A stretch of 14,896 bases of DNA from Stereocaulon alpinum. Its lineage: Eukaryota; Ascomycota; Lecanoromycetes; Lecanorales; Stereocaulaceae. How positions within the stretch are numbered: the first letter of the stretch is position 1; every line of letters begins with the position of its first letter. The notes beneath the pieces are model-generated. The model saw only the letters and a list, made by a program, of their open reading frames with translations. It ran no database searches and was not told where the DNA came from. The stretch spans positions 1 through 14,896 of the forward strand of contig JAEUBA010000263.1 in the NCBI GenBank assembly GCA_018257865.1, read 5' to 3'. Shown in pieces: positions 1 through 8,171 of this stretch. A program made the translations under genes and the position numbers.

Positions 1-599
1 AATCTAGTTAAAAAGGCGGCGCTTTTATTAATATATAGATAACTAATATCCTATTAGTTAGTAGAGGGATATATAGTATTACTGCTCTATACCTTTAACT
101 TTAAGGGGGGTAGATACTTATTAGAATAGGTTAACGCTTCGAATTATTTAAGATTTTAATAACCCTTATAATATATTTTAGATACCTCGCGCTATTATAA
201 TAAGAGTTAGCGCTTAAGGATATATATAATAAAAATCGTAAGTATCTAGTTTAAGTTAGACGTTAGTAGGTTCTCTTAAAAGCTAGGAATTAAATAGATA
301 TAGACCTTTCTAAATCTAGGATCATCCCTATTTATACCCCCCCCTTACTAGTACGCCTTCCGCCGTATCTAAGCGGTATAATATAGCTAATAGATATAGG
401 GTTTAATCTTTATTATCTAGCCTTCTAGGTCTACTATAGATAACAGCCCTTAGAGGGTTTAGGTATTATTAATAGATTTATTTCCCTCCTTAAGCTAGAA
501 TAACGATTCTATATACTACTACGTAGTATCTAACTATTATAGTTAGTCTTTAACTTTAGTTATATTAACGCTAGGGTGGTATTTAGTAGCGAGTAAATA
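1..599. other. RIP-degraded stretch with no supported gene
   Basis: No reading frame here is clearly better than chance. The minus-strand frame used by the upstream relic (600-2015) can be followed to base 1, but about one codon in eight is TAA or TAG, so continuation is possible and not shown. Only four CA/TG dinucleotides occur. A run of eight C lies near 340-347. I see no RNA gene or terminal repeat. Confidence 0.5.
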
Positions 600-2015
600 A
601 GAAGGTAGAGGTTAAAATACTTATATCTTATCCTAATCCCCCTACTCTAAAGCCTCTAGATCTTTAGTAGCTACTCTAGTATTTACTACTATACCTATCT
701 CAATATTATATAACCTTAGTATCCTACCTATATAGACCTTATTAATCTATAATACCTTCTACTCATCCTTATCTATTAAATCCCTCTCCTCTCTATTATT
801 CTCTTCCTTATAATTTATACTACTACTATTATCCTTATAGGAGCTGATATCTATAGGCTTCTTTAGATTCCTAATAGGCGGAATAGTATACTTATTAGTA
901 GGATTAAAAGGATTAATAAGAGGCTTTAGGGTAGACTATCTTTTAAGGGTATTCCCCTTAGGTAGTACTATAGTAGAAGGAGGTTTCGAGCGGTAAGTAA
1001 TATTAAAAATACCTTTATAAGGTTAGTTTAGATAGGCCGTATTACCCTTAATTAATACTATTATACCTATTAGTAAATATCCTAACTATTAATTAATATA
1101 GTATAACTAACGAAGTACCCCTAGGTTAACGTAGAGCTTATAACGCCGGTGACTAAGTAAATATATATAGCGAATAGTATTCTATAGATCTAAGTTAGTA
1201 GTTAACTATATAATTCTACTAGCTTTATAGACGAGGGTACTCCCCTAGATATTATCTTCTATAGTCTAGAAATCCTTCGTTACTAAGATTTAGATTAGAG
1301 TATTATAACTAATTTAATCCTATAGCTAGTCGGCGTCGGTAATCGAAGTATTACGTATAATCTACCTTAGTTAGATAAGATAGAACTTATCCCTAAGCGC
1401 GTAAATAATTCTAAGGAGGATATAAGGCGGATAGGTATTATCTAGGATTAGGGCTAATATAAAGAATAGTTTAGTATAGTTAGGTTACTCTACGCGAGTA
1501 TTATTATATCTAGCTATTTTAGAATTTATTAAGTTATAGAAATCCTTTAAGGGCCGTTTACTAGCCCGTTAGTTTACTATAGTAGGTACTTTATTTATTA
1601 GTCTTATTAGTATACGTAGTACCTCGTCGCGGAAAGGGGGTATATAATTAGGAAGGTTAAAGTTAGTAGTAATAGAGTTAAGGACCTTAATAAGGTCCTT
1701 ACTATAACTCCTTAAATTTATACCCTAAAGGGCGGTACTCTAAAGGCGGTCTTTAATTACTTAGCGTAGGGCGCTAAAAAGGCTAGTATAGTACCTTAGG
1801 CCCCTGCGGATATTACTAAAGTTCTACGGAATTCCTAACTTTATCTTGCTAACGATAGTATAGAAGTTAGCCTCTATTAGGATAGGCTCTAGTATTATAT
1901 TAACGTAAGGGTTAATAAGAGGGAGATCGGCTATATTAGATAATATTATAGATAATTCGGAGGGGCGGGTGATAAGAAGAATTTAGGGACAGTATAAGTA
2001 GATTAGGGAAGAACT
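600..2015 (-). pseudogene. Decayed unknown protein-coding gene
   Basis: I do not recognise this protein. On the minus strand one frame runs without a shift from about 2015 down to 600. It is best between 2013 and 1410, where only about seven stops fall in 200 codons, all TAA/TAG as expected from mutated Gln, Trp or Arg codons. The predicted protein begins with a helical, Leu/Ile-rich region. A polar, probably disordered segment follows (about 1020-760) with Pro/Lys/Asn, then Ser/Asp and Glu/Arg-rich stretches. Another possibly folded part follows near 760-640. No zinc finger, nucleotide-binding loop, DDE signature or reverse transcriptase motif is visible. Its orientation opposes the Plavaka relic downstream. 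It could be an accessory gene of a transposon or a duplicated host gene caught by RIP. The true start and end cannot be fixed because ATG and stop codons are confounded by mutation. Confidence 0.42.
1680..1700. repeat. 10-bp perfect inverted repeat, one-base loop
   Basis: Arms aaggacctta (1680-1689) and taaggtcctt (1691-1700) are perfect reverse complements around one base. A further weaker match flanks them (gagtta at 1675-1680, taactc at 1705-1710). It lies inside the decayed minus-strand frame and has no T-run, so a terminator is unlikely. Confidence 0.6.
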
Positions 2016-2043
2016 TTAGGATAGTACGAATAGAAGAAAGAAA

Positions 2044-2101
2044 GGTTAAGGATTCTTTACTTAGGATAGGAAAGGGTTAGGGATTCTTTACTTAGGATAG
2101 G
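2044..2101. repeat. 31-bp tandem duplication
   Basis: A 27-base block at 2044-2070 recurs at 2075-2101 with one difference, A at 2049 against G at 2080, which is a RIP-type transition. A degenerate third start follows at about 2105. The 31-base period is not a multiple of three and it sits at the upstream end of the decayed minus-strand gene, so it is probably 5' non-coding or marks the end of that frame. Confidence 0.7.
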
Positions 2102-2758
2102 AGGAATTAAGGATTATTCGCTAATTTAGAAGGATCAGCGGGTAGTAGGGATTTATACTAGGGTTTAATTTATAATAGCGATTAGTTAGTAGTTAGTAAA
2201 AGTAGTAAGTAAAGGTAATACTAGTAAGGTAACTACGTCTCTAAATAGGTAAACCTTAATATAATTAGGCGATATAGGCTATTCTCTATAGAAAAGTACG
2301 TTATAGTAGTAAAAAGCAGGTAAGTTAAGCTACTAAAAGATTAAAAGTAGCGAGCTTAATATAATAGATAGAGATATTAATTAAGAGCGGAACTTATATA
2401 TATATAGTATATAGAAAGCGGATAGCTAGTTTCTAATATACTATATCTAGCTTTATACTTAATATATAATATCTAATAAAGATAGAGTATTATAAATTAT
2501 TATCTACTTATAAAGCTTAATTAGCTTTCTTATTCCGTTCTTTAAAATACAAATCTCAGTTAAGTACTCTTATATAAAAATAGTCTAAGTTCGACTTAAA
2601 CGTATATTTTAGTAATAGGGACGTATACTATAAGGTTTATAACTAATTATATTTCCTAATAAGATAAGTAAGTAGGGCGTTTATTAAATATATTATATAG
2701 AAAGAAAATCCCCTTAAACTATCTATTAATTAACGCCTTCTATAGGATAATATCCTAC
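2102..2758. other. RIP-degraded intergenic stretch
   Basis: AT-rich with many TATATA tracts, for example near 2396-2412. No frame stands out on either strand. A small patch near 2549-2557 keeps two CA dinucleotides. It lies between a minus-strand relic and plus-strand relics, so it may hold divergent promoters, but after mutation no element can be identified. Confidence 0.4.
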
Positions 2759-3178
2759 TATATATATATTATAATTTGCTTGATAGTAACGGTTAGAGAT
2801 AGGCGATTTAAGGCGATATAAGGATAGATTTATCCTAACTTATAGCGGGTTAGCTTAATAGATCTAGTAGCGAATATATTTACTAATACCTACTTAGACG
2901 CGTTAATCTTAATAATAATACCTCTATATTACGCCTAAGCTAGATAGATCAATAGTATAAACGCTACTAGAAGCAGTATAGTAGCGGAAGTAGCCTAACT
3001 AGGTATCTACTACGCTATAAGGGCTAAGACCCTAATTAGACACGCAGGAGATAGGTACGCCTTAATAAAGATAAAGTTAAGGGCCCTACTTATAAATGCT
3101 AAAGAGACGAGGTTAACGTAATTAGCGATAGTCCCTATAAAGGCGAAGGTAGATAAGTCCCCTAGGAGGACCTAACTA
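2759..3178 (+). pseudogene. Weak unassigned decayed reading frame
   Basis: Plus frame 2 from about 2759 to 3178 has relatively few stops, all TAA/TAG. It reads as an Ala/Leu/Ile/Lys/Arg-rich, probably helical polypeptide (best part 2950-3170). Beyond about 3178 the frame fills with stops, and the Plavaka relic continues in frame 1 shortly afterwards. It could be the N-terminal part or an upstream exon of that transposase, joined by a lost intron or a shift, or an independent ORF of the same element. No family motif was recognised. Confidence 0.25.
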
Positions 3179-3360
3179 TTTTAATAGATAATAATACTTT
3201 AGGGCGATTACTTAAACTCACCGACTCTACTAACGAAATCTAGTACCAGTAAGATAAACTAAATATAGAACTTAATTAATCGAAGTTAATAACAGTACTA
3301 AGTGCTATAGGTACTATCTCTACCTTAATAGTTAGCTCTATAGAGTACTACCTATAGGAG

Positions 3361-6121
3361 CGAGGTACTAGTAGGCCTTTAGAGGAAGAGGATATAACCC
3401 TAGCGGAGTCTATCTCTATACCCTAGTCTAAGTCGATACCTAAGTCGATACCTAAGTCGATACCTAAGTCGAACTGAGACTAGCACCCTTTCCAATTAGA
3501 AGCTAATTATACCCTAGCTTTATAGATATATAACGCGCGACTATCTAGTAGTATAATAGATAATTTCTTTAAAGATACTTAATTATAACCTTTCTACAGA
3601 CGCTGCAGCTTTAATAGCGCTCGATAACTAAAAGTTAAGCTATATACTATTAAGTATTCCGCTGCTGCTAGTAGATAGTCTCAGCAAGCGTTTAGGGTCC
3701 TATCGATTTAACTAGACGAGGCGACTAGAATATATTATATACTCTACTTTAATATAATAGGTATAATACGAACTCTTATTAGACATAAACCTTTTAATTC
3801 GAGTATTAACTATATACCGATACGCTAGCGAAACCTTAACGGGGGTCTAATTATTAATAAGATATACACAGCCCGCTAGTAGTAGGAGATATAAGATAAG
3901 CTCCCTAATAGCTTAATAGTAGTACTAGTTATAATATCGTTAGATAAGACCTATTTATTACGGATATATAGAGATTAGCAGGCGTAGCTAGTCTATATTA
4001 CTATTAGTAACCTCAATTAAGGTATTCGGCGGGTATAGGTTTAGCTAGGGATAATATTACTTAGACTAGTACTATTAGTCTATAATAGTATAAAAGCTGA
4101 GGTATATTACTACGCTATAGGGCTTATAGTCGAGGGTAAGCCGGCTAAAGTACGGATCTTACTTAATATACTAATAGTATTCTATTAAAGTACTTAAGGA
4201 GCTAGCGCCTAAGGGGATCCTTATTATATACGCAGACGGACGAATATAATAATACTACCTAATACTCGCGTCTATACTAGGCGACTACGAGGAATAAGTC
4301 CTAATAACCTTAATTAAGAGCGGCAAATACTATCCGGTCTACTTAGTACTACTAAATAAATAGGAACGACTACGTCCCGAAATACTATATCTAAAGCGAA
4401 TACCTAAAAATACTATAGAGCAGCTATAGATATAAAAAGCGTATGATAAGAATACGCCTAGGCTTTTACTAGATATAATAGTATATAACCGGCCTAACTT
4501 TATAGACGGCTACTTCGTAGTTAACGTCTACTAACTATAGACGTTTAATATATTATACTAATTAATAGTTAAAGGGCTATTAAACTACCTCCTAGACTAG
4601 CTAAGGGAGTATATTAGAGAAGGACGAATAAAGCTTAAGGTATAAGCCTTAATTAACGCCTGCTTTTAAGCTATACCTAAATTTACTAAGCTGAGGCGAT
4701 TTCAGGAGTTTAGTAAGCTAAGCTAATAGATAGGAGAGGAGAGTAAAAAGATATTATAGATTATAATACCCGTCTTCGCGCCTCTTTTATCCGAAAAAAA
4801 CTTAGATATACTATATACGGGACGAGCTATTATTAACTTTATTATACTCGTAAGATACCGATCCTACGACGAAGCGATACTAGAATATATAGACGCAGCG
4901 TTAGAAAGGATTAATCTACTTAAGGAGGTATTTCGAAAGTATAGACCGGTTAATAAGTAAACGGGCGAGCAAACCTTTAACTTTCCTAAATTCTATAGTA
5001 TTAGTTACTATATTAATATAATTAGATACTACGGTCCGCTGGATAGATATAGTACCTAAGCCTCTAAAAGGGTATATCTAATATTACTTAAGAATTACTA
5101 TAACTAAATAAATAAGTATAAGGATTACTAGGAGTAATTAATAGAATATAATAAATATTATATTAAGTTAATAATTATATAGGATATTAAAACTTTCGAA
5201 GAGACGGAGCCTATATTACTTTATTAAAAAAGAAAACGAGAAGACGAGAAAAGTATAAAGGCTAGGGTCCTCCTAAATCTATACTAACTAGGATAGCGAG
5301 CAGACGCGGAAGAGCGCTATATACTAAAATACCTATATAAATACGATAGTCGTTACTAGCGAACGGCGAGGGATATAGCTAAATAGCTAAATATAGCTAG
5401 GTTTCTCTAAAGCCTAGCTGCGTTTCTTAAGGCGTACTAAGCGAAAACGCTAAGCTGCGGTAGTATAACCTTAAACCTAGATATTAATAGAAGGGAGGTA
5501 GACTATAGCTAGGTTAAGAGCTACCTAGTCTATATCTATTCGGGCCTTATATATTAGAAGACTATAGGAGAGGACTCCTCTAATTTAGGACGTCTCTATA
5601 AGGATTTAGTAGTCTATAGACCTTATAAACATTCGCAGTATTTAACCTAGCGTAGAGATTACGTATAGGTCTAAGAATAAGACTATAAGAGTCGAAACCT
5701 AGAAACTATATAGGAGGGAAAGTTAGTCAGCTAAGTCTTAGTTATTATAGAGGTAAAGGATCTTAGTATTAGGGACTTTAAGTAACGACCTAGTTATATC
5801 TAGGCTACCTTTATAGAAGTCTTTAATTATTAATATCTAAGGTAGGTATAAGAGTGCTATAGAATAGTCGAAGTTAAAAAGGTATAGGTATTATTTATAC
5901 TTAATCCTTAAATAATAGGCGCTCGCCGCTTCTATAGACTACTAAATATTAAGCGAAGTACTTATCTAGTACTAGGAACGGTTAGAGGAAAAGAGATATT
6001 CTATATTAATAGTTTTATCGACTAGGACTAATATAATACGGTATATTACCCCAAATTCCTAATAATTAATACTAAGGTAGCGCGACGAATCTACGCTAAA
6101 TTCCTACCAAATTCTTTTTAG
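3361..6121 (+). pseudogene. Plavaka-type DNA transposase relic
   Basis: This is a decayed transposase of the fungal Plavaka family (CACTA-like DDE cut-and-paste elements). An acidic linker and a 4-residue repeat (3429-3473) open the readable part. The conserved N-terminal block follows at about 3478-3600. A triple-Trp block is at 3877-3888, now three TAG codons followed by Glu. LDKT at 3940-3951 supplies a candidate first catalytic Asp, and the family's WPVYITIGN-like block comes next. YADG at 4229-4240 has Asp at 4235-4237 (the family has CADG). A Cys-Pro-x-Cys pair at 4331-4342 is mutated to Tyr. LRRF at 4691 leads to a Ser-Gln-Trp block at 4721-4729 with Gln and Trp as stops. A FNFPK block is at 4976-4990. 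Stops are TAA/TAG plus one TGA at 3475, expected from TGG. Reading moves from frame 1 to frame 2 at about 4187-4189, so one base was gained, independent of RIP. Readable length is about 920 codons, in the family's range. The start is unknown (possibly near 3120) and the end at 6121 is a candidate only. No terminal inverted repeats were found. Confidence 0.85.
3429..3473. repeat. 12-bp tandem repeat, 3.75 copies
   Basis: The unit taagtcgatacc occurs at 3429-3440, 3441-3452 and 3453-3464, then a partial copy to 3473. In the transposase frame it encodes a 4-residue Lys-Ser-Ile(Met)-Pro repeat in the low-complexity linker before the first conserved block. The complete copies are identical despite heavy mutation around them. 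Confidence 0.9.
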
Positions 6122-6601
6122 GTAACGCTATAAACCTAAGTATAATACTATAAAAGGAGGAGAGATAATACTATAGATATATCTAGGTTAATAGAGCGGA
6201 GGAAACGCTGCTACTAACTACCCTTACGGCGTCTAAAGCTAAGGCTTCAGTCTTAAGGAAAACCTCTAATATAAAGAACTAACCTATAATTTTAATTACC
6301 GCAGCGGTATTAATTCGCTCTTTAGTATATTTAATTATAGCTTTATTATATTAGTAGGCTATATAGTGTCTTACGCGTATAATATTTACTTACTTTAGTA
6401 TTAGGTCTACGGCCCTTATACGTTACTAATATTTAGGTACTTTAGTAAGCTGAGGAGTAGAGAGGTTATTAAGCTCGCGGAGTCGTATATAGAGTCTAAC
6501 GGGAAAGATAGGGAGCAAATTCGTTAGATATTAAGCCTTTATAGCAATACTTTACTAAAATAATAGCGATAAGACCGTAAACTATAAGGGGAGTTATTAA
6601 G
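6122..6601 (+). other. Transition between two relics, no clear gene
   Basis: After the likely end of the transposase, stops become dense in frame 2, while frame 1 (about 6196-6290) reads briefly as an Ala/Thr/Ser/Lys-rich peptide. Frame 2 improves again from about 6480 and merges with the next relic. This may be the 3' untranslated or terminal part of the Plavaka element plus the upstream end of the following gene. Neither boundary can be placed by eye. Confidence 0.35.
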
Positions 6602-6626
6602 AAACGTCTAGCTAGATATTTATCTA

Positions 6627-6722
6627 ACTTAGATAGGGTAGAACTAAGTTAGATAATACTTAGATAGGGTAAACCCTAAGTTAGATACTACTTAGATAGT
6701 ATAAAACCCGACTTAAATATCT
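6627..6722. repeat. Three imperfect tandem copies of about 32 bp
   Basis: Copies start at 6627, 6658 and 6690 with acttagatag. The first two continue with ggta and share a ctaagttagat core. The third is more diverged. Lengths are 31, 32 and about 33 bases, so they are not frame-preserving. They may be subterminal repeats of the Plavaka element or a local duplication. No matching inverted array was found upstream of the transposase. Confidence 0.65.
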
Positions 6723-7860
6723 ATAGCTTATTAAGCTTTAATAGTTAAGTACTACTAAGCTATATCTAGTAGTAATATTTTCTTAGCTTAAGAAAGGTTA
6801 ATACTAACTTAGAAATATCTAATAGGTATACTAATATAGAATAGACTTAATAAGCTGTTCCTATACTTTATCGTCTTAAGTATTAAGTATATAGGTTCTA
6901 TTTTAGTCTTTAGATAGAATTTCTGCCGCTATACGCGCTGGGGACGCTAATATTATTACTTCTATTTATAATAGCAGCTAGTAATCTATTAAAGGGTCCT
7001 AATATTATAATTTTAAGAATCTAGTATATTAAGCTTACAGAGTAGTAAGGTTATATTTTTAAAATATTAATATACTACGTCTATACAGCTGTAAATATAT
7101 AATAAAGCTTTAAGAACCTTAAGTACTCGTCCTAAACTATTCGAGATATATAGCAGTATATCTCTATATTAACGTACTACCTTAGAAATAGTAACGTCTA
7201 TAATAAGCGACTATATAGTATACTAGCTGGGATAATAGTAAGAAGGATATACTTAGATACTATTCTTAAAGCCCCCCTAATTAAGCTGCCGGATACTAAT
7301 TAGATAAGTATAAAAAAGGGCGAAATATATACGCCCCTAATCTAGTAAAGTTTTATAAGGTACTACTAATAAGTTAGTAACTAAACGTTATAACTCTCTA
7401 TATTAGTTATTTGCTCGAATTATAAGGAGTAGAAGATATAGTCGTATTAGTAGATAATAGGTTATTATAGAGTTAAGCCTTTACTCGAGAGCGGCTTTTA
7501 TATACTAAAGGAGCTATCGGCAGTAGCTATAATTCAAACGGATTATATATATAGAAGACTTTATTTAGCTTTAACTACCTACTTAAATTATATATAAAGA
7601 TATATAGCTACTAATTGGTAGATATATATAGACTATATAAGAGTTTATTAATTATAATAACTTGAAAAGAAGACTGGTAGCTGTATATTAGTAGTGTTAT
7701 ATTACTAATTAAGCTGATAGCTAGCTGAACGCGTAATAGATATACTAATTAGTTAGATATTATACTAATAGTAATATCTAGTTACTAGCTGGACTAATAT
7801 TATTAAATTAGTAGTAAAGAGTTATAGATTAGGCTAATTTAATACTATTAGTAATATTAA

Positions 7861-7950
7861 GTTGCTAATTCCGCTGTATCCTGCTGTTAGCCCTACCGGC
7901 GCGCTCGGCAACTCGGGGTTCCCTAGCAACTTTTGGGAAAGCGCGATGTA
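7861..7950. other. GC-rich patch that largely escaped RIP
   Basis: This stretch keeps eight CA/TG dinucleotides in 90 bases (near 7863, 7875, 7882, 7885, 7909, 7927, 7934 and 7947), against six in the first 840 bases of the window. It is also visibly richer in G and C. It lies in frame with the surrounding decayed ORF and reads Gly/Ser/Asn-rich, then aromatic residues. A short inverted pair, gttgcta (7861-7867) and tagcaac (7924-7930), brackets much of it. It does not fold as a tRNA by eye. Confidence 0.7.
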
Positions 7951-8171
7951 TCGCTTTTTATTCGTCGAATTACTAGAATTATTAGAATTAGTAGAGTTAT
8001 ATCTTAGCTTACTTAGATATCTTAATTAGCTACGACTACTAGATTCGCGGTTTCGGTAGCAGCGGTTAGTATATATCGTTTCGCTTAGCGATAAGACGCT
8101 ACGGCGGTCTTATAAGGCTATAGATAATTAGAGGTCTTAGATAAGGTTTTATATAGTATTTAGTAGTTTTC

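Larger units (their letters stand above)
6602..8170 (+). pseudogene. Decayed ORF, possibly SNF2-helicase-like, cut by LTR
   Basis: Plus frame 2 can be followed from about 6602 to the edge of the gypsy LTR, some 520 codons, with TAA/TAG stops of the RIP type. The best-preserved parts are 7150-7300 and 7810-8060. At 7241-7291 the read is Arg-Arg-Ile-Tyr-x-Asp, then a Lys-Ala-Pro-Leu-Ile-Lys-Leu-Pro block. From memory this resembles the region after the first helicase lobe in fungal SNF2/RAD5-like ATPases (RRTHxD...GAPIIKLP). No Walker A loop, DEAH box or C-terminal helicase motif is seen, so the assignment is tentative. The C-terminal part (7874-8060) is leucine-rich and includes the little-mutated patch with a surviving ATG and TGG. 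The frame ends where the LTR starts, so the retrotransposon may have inserted into this gene. Frame 2 is also the transposase frame upstream, which may be coincidence or mean that both belong to one element. Confidence 0.35.

Noticed and set aside
1..599. Extension of the unknown minus-strand gene to the window edge
   Set aside because: Stop density (about one in eight codons) is no lower than expected for random TA-rich sequence, so it is not included in the gene call.
3595..3657. C2H2 zinc-finger-like spacing (C-x2-C-x12-H-x3-H) near the transposase N-terminus
   Set aside because: It needs three Tyr codons to be former Cys/His, and the segment aligns in position with a conserved non-finger block of Plavaka transposases, so the spacing is probably chance.
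2390..6722. Terminal inverted repeats for the Plavaka element
   Set aside because: By eye no inverted pair of useful length was found around the transposase. CACTA-type ends would be altered to TACTA/TAGTA, which is too common here to be informative.
7890..7950. Possible tRNA or 5S-like RNA gene in the GC-rich island
   Set aside because: No cloverleaf, T-arm consensus or 5S internal promoter is visible. The stretch reads in frame with the surrounding ORF.
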